Below, piece by piece: positions 45,039 through 55,706 of a DNA stretch of 64,000 nt; within the stretch, counting starts at the first letter, position 1, and each line of letters begins with the position of its first letter. A program made the position numbers and the translations under genes. A model generated the notes under the pieces. It saw nothing but the letters and a program-made list of their open reading frames with translations. It was not told the origin of the DNA and did no database searches. Origin of the DNA: Bacillus sp. EB600 (GTDB taxonomy: Bacteria > Bacillota > Bacilli > Bacillales > Cytobacillaceae); NCBI RefSeq assembly GCF_024494385.1, contig NZ_JAEVLT010000007.1, positions 62,001 to 126,000 of the forward strand, given 5' to 3'.

Positions 45039-46274
45039 ATGTTAGCTAATGAAAATTTACCAAAATTTGGACCGCTGCAAGGTATAAAAGTATTACATGC
45101 TGACCAAGTATTAGCAGGTCCGCATTGTGCACAATTATTTGCTGACTTTGGTGCAGATGTCATTTGGGCTGAAAATGCAGTTACTCCGGATTTATCACGT
45201 TTTGCAGGAACGATGTCTGCTCCGCAAGAGCGTCGGAATCAAAGAACGATTGCTTTAAATATTCCGACACCCGAAGGAGAAGAAATCTTTTTTAAACTAA
45301 TTAAAGAAGTAGATATTTTTATTGAAGCTGCCAAGGGAGGACAATATGAAAAATGGGGTTTAACCGATGAGCGTTTATGGGAGGTCAATCCGCAGCTTGT
45401 CATTATTCATATTTCCGGCTTTGGTCAAACAGGTATTGAAAAATATATCAAGCGACCTTCCTTTGATGCACTTGCACAAGCATTTAGTGGCTATATGAGT
45501 GTCAATGGTTTTGTTGATCGTCCACCAATTGCAGCACAGCCGTTCACAGGAGATTATATGACAGGGGTTTATGCGGCATTTGCTGGGATGGCTGCGGTGT
45601 ATCGAGCTAAAACGACTGGAGAAGGAGAAAGTATTGATATAGCGCAATATGAAGTCCTCCTTCGAGCCCAGTATTGGGCAACCGATTATTTAACAAGAGG
45701 AAAGATTTACGGAAGACAAGGAAATCATCATACAGATTTTGCAGCGGTTGGATTATTTACATGTCAAGATGGAGAACATGTTTATGTCTTCTGGATGGGA
45801 GCGGGTACCCTTAAAAAAGGTCTTCCATTATTAGGCTTAGAATATGGAAGTGATTTAATACCAGAAGGCACAGGTTCGATTAGACTAGGTACACCCGCGG
45901 GGGATATTGTAGAAGAGAGATTAAAAGCTTTTTGCTTAAGCAAACCAGCAAGTGAAGTGGAGGATATCCTATTGGAAGCTGGCATTCCATGCAGCAAAAT
46001 AATGGATTATCAAAGCCTATCAGAAGATCCACATGTTCAGATTCGGGAAGTTTTCACAGAATGGGAAGATAACGAAGGAAATGTCATAAAAGGTGTAAAT
46101 GTTGTTCCTAAATTTAAGAATAACCCAGGAAGAACATGGAGAGCTATGCCAGATATCGGAATGGATAATGAAGAGATTTTGTCAGAGCTTGGTTACTCTG
46201 ATAAAGATATTAATAGATTCTATGAAAAAAGGACCATTAAGAAATCTCAAGAAGAGAAAAAACAAAAAAGTTAA
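45039..46274 (+). CDS. CaiB/BaiF family (class III) CoA-transferase
   Basis: A 411-residue interlocked-dimer CoA-transferase. The start GIKVLHADQVLAGPHCAQLF, the ISGFGQTG segment at about 125-132 and the putative catalytic aspartate D143 in PSFDALAQ are typical. The C-terminus is charged and lacks the usual APLLGEHT motif, so it belongs to a different subgroup from the proteins at 1 and 62477. It would activate an organic acid to its CoA thioester. It has its own promoter region and a hairpin at 46286. Confidence 0.88.
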   Translation: MLANENLPKFGPLQGIKVLHADQVLAGPHCAQLFADFGADVIWAENAVTPDLSRFAGTMSAPQERRNQRTIALNIPTPEGEEIFFKLIKEVDIFIEAAKGGQYEKWGLTDERLWEVNPQLVIIHISGFGQTGIEKYIKRPSFDALAQAFSGYMSVNGFVDRPPIAAQPFTGDYMTGVYAAFAGMAAVYRAKTTGEGESIDIAQYEVLLRAQYWATDYLTRGKIYGRQGNHHTDFAAVGLFTCQDGEHVYVFWMGAGTLKKGLPLLGLEYGSDLIPEGTGSIRLGTPAGDIVEERLKAFCLSKPASEVEDILLEAGIPCSKIMDYQSLSEDPHVQIREVFTEWEDNEGNVIKGVNVVPKFKNNPGRTWRAMPDIGMDNEEILSELGYSDKDINRFYEKRTIKKSQEEKKQKS

Positions 46275-46285
46275 TAAGCGCGATG

Positions 46286-46320
46286 AAGGACATTCACTAA
46301 AAAATCATTCGAATGTCCTT
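46286..46320 (+). terminator. Hairpin after CoA-transferase gene
   Basis: AAGGACATTC (46287-46295 region) pairs with GAATGTCCTT (46311-46320). The T run is weak. Confidence 0.5.
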
Positions 46321-46410
46321 CTACCCGCAAAATAATAAATGAAGAACACACTCCTCTCCAACAACTTATCTACTTACTGCAAATCCCTTTTCTACCTGCT
46401 CCCTCATTTC

Positions 46411-46505
46411 TCATCGTTTTAATCAAATCCCGAGCTTGAGGTGAAAAACTTCTCTTTTTTAGAACGAACATCACTATATATTCGATCTGCTTATTTTCAC
46501 CTCTA
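46411..46505 (-). pseudogene. Remnant of a lysR gene (internal deletion)
   Basis: TCATCGTTTTAAT-AAATCCC and AGAACGAACAT here match the 3' part of the intact lysR gene (near 40973-41030). The next 30 bases match its start region (near 41835-41870). Some 800 bases between are missing. It sits directly upstream of an island promoter, exactly as the intact lysR does at 41.9 kb. Confidence 0.65.
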
Positions 46506-46526
46506 TCTTTCAGAAAAAATGAAATA

Positions 46527-46596
46527 ATATTCAGATTAATCTAATTTACTTTAAATATTCCGAATTATATAATAAATATATAAAATTGTCGACAAT
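46527..46596 (+). promoter_or_regulatory. Island-type promoter of the methylmalonyl-CoA mutase operon
   Basis: ATATTCAGATTAAT (46527-46540), TTTACT (46545-46550), a 17-bp spacer containing AATATTCCGAAT, TATAAT (46568-46573) and the perfect ATTGTCGACAAT (46585-46596). Much of the sequence is recognisably similar to the lysR divergent spacer at 41880-41970. No cobalamin riboswitch is present. Confidence 0.72.
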
Positions 46597-46632
46597 CAAC
46601 TAAGGTCGATTGCAAGGAGAGGGGGATAAGCG

Positions 46633-48798
46633 ATGATAAAAGTTGTTCAAAAGCAAGAATATCAAGATTTATATGAGGAAAATCGGCTATTCAGAGAATT
46701 TCCATTCTCTTCTTATCAAGAGTGGAGGAAAGCTGCAGAGAAGACATTAAAAGGCACCTCGTTTGAGGAGAAGCTTGTTTCGAAAACCTATGAAGGTATT
46801 TCTCTTAAACCAATGTATAGAAAAGAGGATATAGAGGGTCTTTTACACCTTTCTGCTCTGCCTGGGGCTGCTCCTTATGTGCGTGGAACACGGGCATTAG
46901 GTTATCAGGAAAAACCATGGGAGGTAAGTCAGGAGCTTGTCTATAGCACGCCTTTAGATTTTAATGAGGCAGCTAAAAATGATCTGGAACGAGGCCAGAC
47001 GATGCTAAACCTTGTACTCGATCAAGCCTCCGCCTTACTACAGGATCCGGATCAAGCCTTACCGGAAAAAGTAGGCAGAGGGGGTGTATCCATTAGTACC
47101 TTCCAAGATTTAAATAAAGCCTTGGAGGGGATTGACCTTGAACAAACTCCTTTTATTATTCAAGCGGGTTGTGCAGGATTACCAATCTATTGCATGGTTG
47201 TTGCACATGTCCAAAAGAAGGGAATGGATATCAGCGAGCTGCGTGGCTGTGTGGGTATGGATCCGTTAGGAACGCTGGTAAAAGCAGGGACGATCCCGTT
47301 TTCTGTGCAGAAAGTGTATGACTTAATGGCAAGTTATACCTTATGGGCTAAAGATGAAACGCCGGAATTAAAGACGATTCTAATACAAGGAGATTCTTAT
47401 CATAATGCAGGAGGAAATGCTGTTCAAGAGTTAGCATTTGCTTTGGCTACCGGTGTGGAGTATGTTCGTGAAATGCAAAAAAGAGGGTTGGTAATTGAAG
47501 AGATTGCGCAGAGGATGCTCTTTTCCTTCTCGATTGGCTCTAATGTATTCATGGAAATCGCCAAGCTTCGTGCAGGACGTTTACTTTGGTCTAAAATCAT
47601 TGATGCTTTTGGAGGGAATGAAGAAGCACAGAAAATGTTTATTCATGCCCGCACTTCTTCCTGGACCAAAACTGTGTATGATCCATATGTAAATATGCTA
47701 CGTGGTACAGCGGAAGCATTCGCTGCCATTATTGGCGGCGTTGATAGTCTTCATGTTTCGCCTTTTGACGAAGCTATTCGTCCAGCAGATGAATTTTCCC
47801 GCAGGATTGCAAGAAATACGCAAATTATTTTAGAAAAAGAAGCTCACTTATCGAAAGTGGCAGACCCGGCTGGCGGCTCTTGGTACATTGAATCTCTTAC
47901 TGATTCTCTTGCTAAACAAGCGTGGGAACTATTCCAGCTTATTGAAGGCATGGGTGGAATGTTCAAGGCACTTGAAAATGGTTTTGTACAAGCCCAAATC
48001 AAAAAGATCGCTGACAATCGTTTCGTGAATATCGGACGACGTAGGGATAAATTTGTAGGTACGAACATGTATCCGAACTTGAATGAACAAAAGCTTTCAA
48101 AACGTGAGGAGGACAGGGATTCTGTCTATCAAACCCGATGTTTAGAGGTATGTTCTTATCGAAGATCAAGAGATGGAAGTGAAAAGGAAAGACTGCTTCA
48201 TGTCCTGAGAACAAATGGAGAACAAATCATGAACACGTCTTTAAAAGCTATTCATGCAGGTGTAACTTTAAGTGAATGGGTGCAGGCTATTAGCCAATCG
48301 GATGAGGTTCTACCGACAATTCAAGCCTTGGAGCTGCATCGCGGAGCAGAACGCTTTGAAGCTTTACGGAAAAACGCAGAAATTATTAAAGAAAAGAACG
48401 GATCATTTCCGAAGGTCTTCCTCGCCAATATGGGACCGATTCCACGGCACAAAGCGCCGGCTGATTTCGCTAAAGAATTTTTTGAGGTCGGCGGGTTTGA
48501 AGTGATTTCCAATAACGGTTTCGAAACCGCGGATCAAGCTGTACAGGCTGCACTGGAATCCGGTGCTTCAATTGTTGCAATCTGTTCGAATGACGCCGTA
48601 TATCCCGAACTAGTACCACTGTTGGCGCGGGAGCTTAAACAGGAAAATCCGGAAATTACTCTTTTTGTAGCGGGGCTGCCGGATTCAGAACAAGCAGAAC
48701 TTTTCAAGCAGGCCGGTGTGGATGAATTTGTCCATTTGCAATCAAATTGTTATAACGTGCTGTCTGACCTTCAACAGCGGAAAGGAATTGGACGATGA
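46633..48798 (+). CDS. mutA: Methylmalonyl-CoA mutase small (beta) subunit
   Basis: A 721-residue homologue of the mutase large subunit, with the TIM-barrel segments [30 protein letters not shown] and [20 protein letters not shown]-like [18 protein letters not shown]. The C-terminal domain lacks the DxHxxG cobalamin motif ([15 protein letters not shown] in its place), so this is the non-catalytic partner. GGAGAGGGGG precedes the ATG, and its TGA overlaps the next start (ATGA). Confidence 0.93.
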   Translation: MIKVVQKQEYQDLYEENRLFREFPFSSYQEWRKAAEKTLKGTSFEEKLVSKTYEGISLKPMYRKEDIEGLLHLSALPGAAPYVRGTRALGYQEKPWEVSQELVYSTPLDFNEAAKNDLERGQTMLNLVLDQASALLQDPDQALPEKVGRGGVSISTFQDLNKALEGIDLEQTPFIIQAGCAGLPIYCMVVAHVQKKGMDISELRGCVGMDPLGTLVKAGTIPFSVQKVYDLMASYTLWAKDETPELKTILIQGDSYHNAGGNAVQELAFALATGVEYVREMQKRGLVIEEIAQRMLFSFSIGSNVFMEIAKLRAGRLLWSKIIDAFGGNEEAQKMFIHARTSSWTKTVYDPYVNMLRGTAEAFAAIIGGVDSLHVSPFDEAIRPADEFSRRIARNTQIILEKEAHLSKVADPAGGSWYIESLTDSLAKQAWELFQLIEGMGGMFKALENGFVQAQIKKIADNRFVNIGRRRDKFVGTNMYPNLNEQKLSKREEDRDSVYQTRCLEVCSYRRSRDGSEKERLLHVLRTNGEQIMNTSLKAIHAGVTLSEWVQAISQSDEVLPTIQALELHRGAERFEALRKNAEIIKEKNGSFPKVFLANMGPIPRHKAPADFAKEFFEVGGFEVISNNGFETADQAVQAALESGASIVAICSNDAVYPELVPLLARELKQENPEITLFVAGLPDSEQAELFKQAGVDEFVHLQSNCYNVLSDLQQRKGIGR

Positions 48799-50960
48799 GG
48801 AGAAATCCGGATTTTACAACGATTACCTATACAGGAAACTCTCAATCTTCCAGTACAATGCCATTGAATCATGTTGCTTTAGACGATTATAAATGGAAGA
48901 CGATGGAGCAGATTGATGTAAAGCCAGTTTACAACAATAAAGACTTGACGGGAATGGAACATCTTGGGTATGTTGCCGGGATCGCCCCATTTTTGCGCGG
49001 GCCGTACCCGACAATGTATGTAACAAAGCCATGGACAGTTCGCCAATATGCGGGATTCTCGACGGCAGAGGAAAGCAATGCGTTCTACCGCCGGAATCTG
49101 GCTGCAGGGCAGAAAGGGCTTTCGATTGCCTTTGATCTGGCTACACACCGCGGCTATGATTCGGATCATCCAAGAGTAGTCGGGGATGTAGGAAAAGCTG
49201 GTGTTGCCGTGGATTCGATTTTGGATATGAAGATTTTGTTTGACGGTATTCCGCTCGATAAAATGTCTGTTTCGATGACGATGAACGGTGCGGTTCTTCC
49301 CATTATGGCTTTCTACATCGTCGCCGCAGAGGAACAAGGTGTTCATCAATCACAGCTGACCGGAACAATTCAGAATGATATTTTAAAAGAATATATGGTG
49401 CGGAATACGTATATTTATCCGCCTGAAGCTTCGATGCGGATTATCGCTGATATTTTTGCTTATACTTCACAGCATATGCCGAAGTTCAACAGCATTAGTA
49501 TTTCCGGTTATCACATGCAGGAAGCGGGAGCAACTGCAGATATTGAATTAGGCTACACGCTGGCGGACGGGTTGGAATATGTAAGGACCGGATTAAGAGC
49601 CGGCATCGATATCGATTCATTTGCACCACGCTTGTCTTTCTTCTGGGCAATTGGGATGAACTATTTTATGGAAGTGGCCAAAATGCGGGCGGCACGGTTG
49701 ATTTGGGCAAAGCTTATCAAGCAGTTTAACCCGAAAAATGAAAAATCGATGGCTTTAAGGACGCACAGTCAAACCTCCGGCTGGAGTCTCACGGAGCAGG
49801 ATCCATTTAATAACGTGACAAGAACCTGCATAGAAGCAATGGCTGCTGTCTTAGGACATACCCAGTCGCTTCATACGAATGCACTGGATGAAGCGATTGC
49901 ACTTCCAACGGACTTTTCAGCCAGGATTGCCCGCAATACCCAATTGTTTTTGCAGGATGAAACAGGGATCTGTAAGGTCGTTGATCCTTGGGGTGGGTCC
50001 TATTATGTAGAATCACTTACCCGGGATCTTGTAAACCGTGCCTGGGCACATATTCAAGAGGTTGAAGCACTAGGCGGTATGGCTAAGGCGATTGAAACAG
50101 GCTTGCCGAAGATGCGGATTGAAGAAGCAGCGGCCCGCCGTCAGGCTCAAATTGATTCGGGTAAGGAATCGATCATCGGTGTCAATCAATATCGTTTAGA
50201 TAAGGAAGATCCGCTTGAAATTCTTGAAGTAGACAATACTGCCGTGCGTGAAGCCCAGATTCGGAGATTAGCAGAATTGCGGGCAAACCGTGATGAAATA
50301 GTAGTGAAATCAACACTTGATGCTATTACAAAGGCAGCTGAAACAGGTGAAGGAAATCTGTTGGCATTAGCGATTGAAGCAGCAAGAGTAAGAGCGAGCC
50401 TTGGGGAAATTTCGGATGCTTATGAAAAGGCAGTCGGCCGCCATAAGGCTGTCATTCATTCCATAACCGGAGTATACAGTACGGAATTTGGCGAAGGCGA
50501 ACAGGTAGCGCACGTAAGGAAAATGGCTGACGACTTCGAAAAACGAGAAGGCAGGCGCCCAAGGATTATGATTGCCAAAATGGGGCAGGACGGACATGAC
50601 CGCGGGGCAAAGGTCATTGCTACAGCATTTGCGGATTTGAGCTTTGATGTCGATATTGGTCCTTTATTCCAAACACCTGAAGAAACCGCAATGCAAGCTG
50701 TAGAAAATGATGTTCATGTTGTAGGGATGAGTTCCTTGGCTGCCGGTCATAAAACATTATTACCACAGTTAATAGAAGAATTAAGAAAGCTTGGTCGTGA
50801 AGATATCGTCGTGGTAGTGGGCGGTGTTATTCCGGCACAGGATTATGAATTCTTAAGGCAGAATGGAGCAGCAGCTATTTTTGGACCAGGTACAGTAATA
50901 CCTGCAGCTGCACAAAAGGTGCTCGAAGAGATCAACCGCCGTCTTGAGGATGAGATCTAA
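48795..50960 (+). CDS. mutB: Methylmalonyl-CoA mutase large (alpha) subunit
   Basis: A 721-residue adenosylcobalamin enzyme that converts (R)-methylmalonyl-CoA to succinyl-CoA. The substrate site is in [20 protein letters not shown], with the barrel sequence [20 protein letters not shown]. The C-terminal B12 domain has D599-x-H601-x2-G604 (DGHDRGAK), where the histidine is the lower cobalt ligand, and [12 protein letters not shown]. It overlaps mutA by four bases. Succinyl-CoA enters the TCA cycle, so this is the end of the acyl branch of the island. Confidence 0.95.
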   Translation: MRRNPDFTTITYTGNSQSSSTMPLNHVALDDYKWKTMEQIDVKPVYNNKDLTGMEHLGYVAGIAPFLRGPYPTMYVTKPWTVRQYAGFSTAEESNAFYRRNLAAGQKGLSIAFDLATHRGYDSDHPRVVGDVGKAGVAVDSILDMKILFDGIPLDKMSVSMTMNGAVLPIMAFYIVAAEEQGVHQSQLTGTIQNDILKEYMVRNTYIYPPEASMRIIADIFAYTSQHMPKFNSISISGYHMQEAGATADIELGYTLADGLEYVRTGLRAGIDIDSFAPRLSFFWAIGMNYFMEVAKMRAARLIWAKLIKQFNPKNEKSMALRTHSQTSGWSLTEQDPFNNVTRTCIEAMAAVLGHTQSLHTNALDEAIALPTDFSARIARNTQLFLQDETGICKVVDPWGGSYYVESLTRDLVNRAWAHIQEVEALGGMAKAIETGLPKMRIEEAAARRQAQIDSGKESIIGVNQYRLDKEDPLEILEVDNTAVREAQIRRLAELRANRDEIVVKSTLDAITKAAETGEGNLLALAIEAARVRASLGEISDAYEKAVGRHKAVIHSITGVYSTEFGEGEQVAHVRKMADDFEKREGRRPRIMIAKMGQDGHDRGAKVIATAFADLSFDVDIGPLFQTPEETAMQAVENDVHVVGMSSLAAGHKTLLPQLIEELRKLGREDIVVVVGGVIPAQDYEFLRQNGAAAIFGPGTVIPAAAQKVLEEINRRLEDEI

Positions 50961-50962
50961 TT

Positions 50963-52090
50963 ATGGATAAAAATGAGAAAAAACCGGAATGGGTGCCGGA
51001 AGGCGGGGGAGCTGAATTCGCTTCTCGTGTACTGGAAGGGGTTACAGGGGAGCACTCCGAACTGACCGACACTATAAGAGTTTCAGCACTACCACTTCCG
51101 CCGCGAAGGCGCCGGTTATCTGTAAGTTACTATGTTCAGGGGGTACTTTCAAAGAACCGGACCATCATCGCACAAACAATTACTCTGGTTGAAAGTAATA
51201 ATGCGAAGCATTTGGAAACAGCACAAGAAGTGTTGAAACAGCTGCTTCCCTACACCGGAAATTCAATTCGGATCGGAATTACCGGTGTTCCCGGTGCAGG
51301 AAAAAGTACATTAATCGAAGCGTTGGGCACAATGCTTTGTGAGCAAGGGAATCGGGTTGCGGTCCTGGCTGTCGATCCGAGCAGTACGGTTACAGGAGGC
51401 AGTATTCTTGGAGACAAGACAAGGATGGACATGCTATCACGGAATCCAAATGCCTTCATCCGCCCTTCTGCTTCAGGAGGAACGCTTGGTGGGGTAAATC
51501 GCAAAAGCAGGGAAACGATGCTTATTTGTGAAGCAGCCGGGTTTGATGTCATTCTTGTGGAAACCGTAGGGGTCGGGCAAAGTGAAGTAACAGTACGTTC
51601 AATGGTCGATTTCTTCTTATTGGTCATGCTGACTGGAGGCGGAGACGAACTTCAAGGAATCAAAAAGGGTGTTATTGAACTGGCCGATGCCATTCTTGTC
51701 AATAAGGCGGATGGAGAAAATAAACAGCGTGCACTAACAGCAAAAGCTGAGTTTAATCGAATTTTGCATTATTTGCAGCCGATAACAGAAGGATGGTTTC
51801 CCCAGGCCTATACATGCTCGGTATTAACGGGTGAAGGGATTGCGGAAATGTGGCAGGTCATTCAAGATTTCCGCAGCAAAACATCTGAATCAGGTGTGTT
51901 CAGTCAGCGGCGCCGAAAACAGACCATTGATTGGATGTACACAATGGTAGAAGATTACCTGCGAACAAGCTTCTTTAACCATCCGGAAGTAAGCAGATTT
52001 ATCCCGGTGATTGAAAAGGCATTGGTAAACGGTGAAATGTCGGCAACCATGGGTGCGAAACAATTATTGAAAACATATGAGGAAGTCTGA
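50963..52090 (+). CDS. meaB: Methylmalonyl-CoA mutase-associated GTPase MeaB
   Basis: A 375-residue G3E-type GTPase that loads and protects the mutase cofactor. The P-loop is GVPGAGKS at residues 108-115, then LAVDPSSTVTGGSILGDKTR, VETVGVGQSEV and the NKAD base-recognition motif. The N-terminal extension is long and charged. It starts two bases after mutB, so the genes are translated together. Confidence 0.93.
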   Translation: MDKNEKKPEWVPEGGGAEFASRVLEGVTGEHSELTDTIRVSALPLPPRRRRLSVSYYVQGVLSKNRTIIAQTITLVESNNAKHLETAQEVLKQLLPYTGNSIRIGITGVPGAGKSTLIEALGTMLCEQGNRVAVLAVDPSSTVTGGSILGDKTRMDMLSRNPNAFIRPSASGGTLGGVNRKSRETMLICEAAGFDVILVETVGVGQSEVTVRSMVDFFLLVMLTGGGDELQGIKKGVIELADAILVNKADGENKQRALTAKAEFNRILHYLQPITEGWFPQAYTCSVLTGEGIAEMWQVIQDFRSKTSESGVFSQRRRKQTIDWMYTMVEDYLRTSFFNHPEVSRFIPVIEKALVNGEMSATMGAKQLLKTYEEV

Positions 52091-52113
52091 ACAATATAGA
52101 GAGGAAGAAGAGG

Positions 52114-52551
52114 ATGAGAGCTACACCACCAAAACAAATTGCACATATCGGGATTGCGGTAAAGGATTTAGAAAAATCAGTTCAATTTTATACCGAACTG
52201 CTTGGGTTAACTTGTCTCGGTTATGAAACGGTAGAAAGTGAGAAGGTTCGTACCTCATTCCTGGAAATAGGAGAGACCAGGCTGGAACTTTTAGAAGCAA
52301 CCAGCCCGGACAGCCCGATTGCTCAATTTATCGAAAAGAAAGGGGAAGGAATTCATCATATTGCCTTACAGGTGGATAATTCAACCGAACGCTTAGAGTT
52401 CTTGAAGGATCAAGGAATTAAGTTAATTAACGAAGTTCCAAAACAAGGAGCACACGGTAATTTAGTCGCATTTCTTCACCCGAAATCAACAAACGGGATA
52501 CTGCTGGAGTTATGCCAGCCACTAATGAATGAAGATTTGAATAAAAAATAG
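52114..52551 (+). CDS. mce: Methylmalonyl-CoA epimerase
   Basis: A 145-residue VOC-fold enzyme. The metal residues are H11 (IAHIGIAV), the histidine of GEGIHHIALQV near 81 and the glutamate of GILLELCQ near 136. It interconverts (S)- and (R)-methylmalonyl-CoA, needed when propionyl-CoA carboxylase supplies the S form. It follows meaB by 23 bases in the same operon. Confidence 0.93.
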   Translation: MRATPPKQIAHIGIAVKDLEKSVQFYTELLGLTCLGYETVESEKVRTSFLEIGETRLELLEATSPDSPIAQFIEKKGEGIHHIALQVDNSTERLEFLKDQGIKLINEVPKQGAHGNLVAFLHPKSTNGILLELCQPLMNEDLNKK

Positions 52552-52591
52552 ATTCATAAATTTTATTGACAGAAGATTAAAGGGGGATACC

Positions 52592-54673
52592 ATGTTAGCA
52601 CTTGTAAACTTTTTGGCCTTTATCACTGTAACTGGTTATGCTATTTACTTATTTATCAATGTGGTATACAGCCGGTATTTGTTTGTGAAGCTTGGTAAGA
52701 AAACCGCTTTTGAACCGAACCTCAAAGAACGAATCAATGCTGTATTGGTTAATGTTTTCGGCCAGCGAAAATTGTTTAAAGACAAGAAAAGTGGTCTTAT
52801 GCACTTAGTGTTGTTTTATGGCTTTTTTATCATTCAAATCGGACTCATAGAAATTATAATTAAGGGATTTTTTAGAGGTTTTGAATTCCCTCTCGGGGCT
52901 GCACACAAATATTTCAGTCTCTTGCAGGAGTGGACTACCTTCCTCATGCTGTGCGCTATGGTATATGCTTTTTATCGCCGTTATATTGAGAAGCTGAAGC
53001 GGTTGCAATTGAAGCGGGATGCCAAAGCCGCGTTTGTTATTATTGCTCTGATCACGCTGACCATATCCATACTACTTTCGCTGGGATTTGAAAAGGTTAT
53101 GCTGGGGCAAAAACCGGATTTTGTCTATGATCCATTCTCCGGAGTGATTGCGACTGTGTTTTCCGGCATCGGAACAACAGCAGCAACCGTACTGTTCTAC
53201 TTATTTTGGTGGGTGCACATGATAACCGTGTTCTCATTCATGGTGTTCGTGCCGCAGTCAAAGCAAGCGCATGAGTTATTCGCTATGTTCAACATCTTTT
53301 TCAAAAAGAGCGGCCCTGTTGGAAAATTGAGAAAAATAGATTTCGAGGATGAAGATGCCGAGGAATTCGGTGTCGGGAAAATAGAGAATTTTACTCAGCA
53401 GCAGTTGATCGATCTGTATGCATGCGCGGAATGCGGACGATGCACGAATATGTGCCCCGCTTCAGGAACAGGGAAGACGTTATCTCCAATGAATTTAATC
53501 GTTAAAATGAGGGATCATTTGACAGAAAAAGGAGCAGCCATTACATCCCGTAGTCCATGGATGCCTGGTTTTGCTTTTGGTTCTTCTGCATTATCCCCTT
53601 CATTATCGATTGGATTGGCTGCTCAGGAAAGTGCGTCAACTGTTGAAATGCCCAATCTAATTGGTGATGTGATTACCGAGGAGGAAATATGGGCATGTAC
53701 AACATGCCGTAACTGCGAAGACCAATGTCCTGTTATGAATGAGCATGTGGATAAAATCATTGATTTACGCCGTTACCTCGTCCTAACTGAAGGAAAATTA
53801 AATCCAGATGCACAGCGTGCAATTTCCAATATCGAACGTCAAGGAAATCCATGGGGGATCAACCGTAAGGAACGGGCTAATTGGAGGGATTCTTTAGAAG
53901 ATGTTACGGTCCCTACTGTAAAAGAATTGAAAAAAGCAGGAGAAGAGTTTGAATACCTTTTCTTTGTTGGATCTATGGGTTCATATGACAACCGAAGTCA
54001 AAAAATTGCTCAATCCTTTGCCCGGGTAATGAACCATGCTGGAGTGAAGATCGCTATACTTGGTAATGAAGAAAAGAACTCCGGTGATACACCGCGCCGA
54101 ATCGGAAATGAGTTTTTATTCCAAGAATTAGCCAATGCAAATATTGAAACATTTAAAAAGTATGATGTTAAGAAAATTGTAACGATCGATCCGCATGCTT
54201 TTAACACACTAAAAAATGAGTATCCTGAGTTTGGTTTAGAGGCAGAAGTTTATCATCATACTGAATTGCTGGCAAAATTAATTAGAGAGGGAAAATTAAC
54301 GCCAAAGAATCATGTGGATGAAACCATTACCTACCATGACTCTTGCTATTTAGGGCGTTACAACAATGTGTATGATGCTCCTCGTGAAATCTTAAAATCC
54401 ATTCCTGGAGTCAAGGTTGCAGAGCCTGAACGGAAACGTGAGACATCCATGTGCTGTGGTGCCGGCGGAGGACGTATGTGGATGGAGGAAAATGCGGGAA
54501 CCCGCATCAATGTTGCGAGAACAGAGCAGCTTCTGGAAACGAATCCAACTGTCATCAGTACAGGATGCCCATACTGCTTGACCATGATCGGCGATGGGAC
54601 GAAGGCAAAGGAAGTTAACGATAAGGTACAAACCTTAGATGTAGTCGAAATTCTGGAAAAATCGTTACGATAA
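52592..54673 (+). CDS. fadF: FadF/HdrD-like membrane iron-sulfur oxidoreductase (ETF:quinone route)
   Basis: A 693-residue protein. The N-terminal ~220 residues form about five or six membrane helices of NarI/HdrE type. Two [4Fe-4S] motifs follow, CAECGRCTNMCPASG near 282 and CTTCRNCEDQCPVMN near 369. Two CCG-type domains end the protein (SCYLGRYNN..., SMCCGAGGG, STGCPYCLTM). The homologue YwjF/FadF of B. subtilis works with acyl-CoA dehydrogenases and ETF, passing electrons to menaquinone. With acd, etfB and etfA a few genes away it completes the electron chain. Confidence 0.88.
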   Translation: MLALVNFLAFITVTGYAIYLFINVVYSRYLFVKLGKKTAFEPNLKERINAVLVNVFGQRKLFKDKKSGLMHLVLFYGFFIIQIGLIEIIIKGFFRGFEFPLGAAHKYFSLLQEWTTFLMLCAMVYAFYRRYIEKLKRLQLKRDAKAAFVIIALITLTISILLSLGFEKVMLGQKPDFVYDPFSGVIATVFSGIGTTAATVLFYLFWWVHMITVFSFMVFVPQSKQAHELFAMFNIFFKKSGPVGKLRKIDFEDEDAEEFGVGKIENFTQQQLIDLYACAECGRCTNMCPASGTGKTLSPMNLIVKMRDHLTEKGAAITSRSPWMPGFAFGSSALSPSLSIGLAAQESASTVEMPNLIGDVITEEEIWACTTCRNCEDQCPVMNEHVDKIIDLRRYLVLTEGKLNPDAQRAISNIERQGNPWGINRKERANWRDSLEDVTVPTVKELKKAGEEFEYLFFVGSMGSYDNRSQKIAQSFARVMNHAGVKIAILGNEEKNSGDTPRRIGNEFLFQELANANIETFKKYDVKKIVTIDPHAFNTLKNEYPEFGLEAEVYHHTELLAKLIREGKLTPKNHVDETITYHDSCYLGRYNNVYDAPREILKSIPGVKVAEPERKRETSMCCGAGGGRMWMEENAGTRINVARTEQLLETNPTVISTGCPYCLTMIGDGTKAKEVNDKVQTLDVVEILEKSLR

Positions 54674-54678
54674 TGGTG

Positions 54679-54714
54679 CAAGGAGGATGACCATTTGGTT
54701 ATCCTCTCCTTTAT
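54679..54714 (+). terminator. Probable terminator of the mutase-fadF operon
   Basis: AGGAGGATGACCA pairs with TGGTTATCCTCTCCT through a stem with one bulge, followed by TTATTTAATCTTTTG. Confidence 0.65.
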
Positions 54715-54823
54715 TTAATCTTTTGAAAATAACCATTTTCGTCATTTTGGCAGTTAACTGGACTTCAATTGAAAACAATATAAGAGCAACCCGTCACCTT
54801 ATAGGTGACTGAAAGGAGACTGT

Positions 54824-55663
54824 ATGGAAACGGTCTATTTGAACCGTGATAACTTAGCGACCTGGCAGGAAAAAGCAAAACCGAATGTAATGGCACTTGG
54901 CTGTTTTGATGGTCTCCACAATGGGCATTGTAAAGTGATCAACACGGCTTACGAAGAAGCCGTAAAAAGAGATGTGAAACTGGCAGTGATGAGCTTTTTT
55001 CCACATCCCAAAACTGTGATCACAAACGGTAAAGAACATGTTCGTTATTTAATGCCGTTATCTGAAAAAATAGCAAGACTTGAAAGCATGGGTGTTGATA
55101 CATTTTATATTGTTGAATTCAATCAAAAATTTGCTACTCATCCACCAGAAAAGTTTGTTGTTAACTATTTAATTCAACTCGGTGTTGTCCATGCAGTCGC
55201 TGGTTTTGATTTTTGTTATGGATGTCGGGGGGCAGGAAATATGGACCGGTTAATCAATGATTCAGGAGGACTTATTAATGTTACAAAAGTGGAAAAAGTG
55301 GAGTACAAGGGCAAGAAAATAAGTTCTTCTTGTATTCGGGAACGGTTGTTAACGGGAACGGTTGAGGATCTTCCCCCATTTCTTGGTAACTTTTATGAAG
55401 TCAAATGTAATTGGGATGGGGAGGATTTAATACCGCAACCGTACTATACACTCCCTGCGCCCGGGCGTTATGCTGTTACGCTGAAAAATCAAATGGGTTC
55501 CATGAAAGTAGAAGTGATGGTACTCGAAACTCAGGGTGATCCGTCACTAAAATGTCTAACAGATATTCCACCCTTCTTAAAGGGCAGATTATCCATTGTC
55601 TGGAAGCGCCACATCGTGATAGACAATGTCCAAACTTATGACAAGAAGATACTAATTTCATAA
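54824..55663 (+). CDS. FAD synthetase-like protein (FMN adenylyltransferase domain, no riboflavin kinase motif)
   Basis: A 279-residue protein. The N-terminal domain is a RibF-type nucleotidyltransferase: GCFDGLHNGH at 26-35 and SSSCIRERLLTGTVED near 167, with AGFDFCYGCRGAGN between. The riboflavin kinase half of bifunctional RibF should show a GFPTAN motif, which is absent. The last 90 residues are a short beta-rich stretch without kinase residues. The likely activity is FMN to FAD, which would support the flavoproteins encoded next (acyl-CoA dehydrogenase, ETF). A small GTCACC/GGTGAC hairpin precedes it; no FMN riboswitch is present. Confidence 0.8.
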   Translation: METVYLNRDNLATWQEKAKPNVMALGCFDGLHNGHCKVINTAYEEAVKRDVKLAVMSFFPHPKTVITNGKEHVRYLMPLSEKIARLESMGVDTFYIVEFNQKFATHPPEKFVVNYLIQLGVVHAVAGFDFCYGCRGAGNMDRLINDSGGLINVTKVEKVEYKGKKISSSCIRERLLTGTVEDLPPFLGNFYEVKCNWDGEDLIPQPYYTLPAPGRYAVTLKNQMGSMKVEVMVLETQGDPSLKCLTDIPPFLKGRLSIVWKRHIVIDNVQTYDKKILIS

Positions 55664-55706
55664 TTTTAAGTGTTTCATTCTCCGCAGATTATATAATGCA
55701 ATTTAA

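Noticed and set aside
46506-46632. Possible cobalamin riboswitch before mutA
   Set aside because: The B12-box and the conserved core of that riboswitch are absent; the spacer is a promoter with a protein-binding palindrome and a lysR relic.
48879-49349. 156-codon minus-strand frame
   Set aside because: Shadow of mutB; composition and lack of start signals do not support a gene. The same applies to 22181-22612, 34622-35023, 51250-51627 and similar antisense frames.
54714-54823. Possible FMN riboswitch before the FAD-synthetase-like gene
   Set aside because: Only a small GTCACC/GGTGAC hairpin is present; the RFN core motifs are missing.
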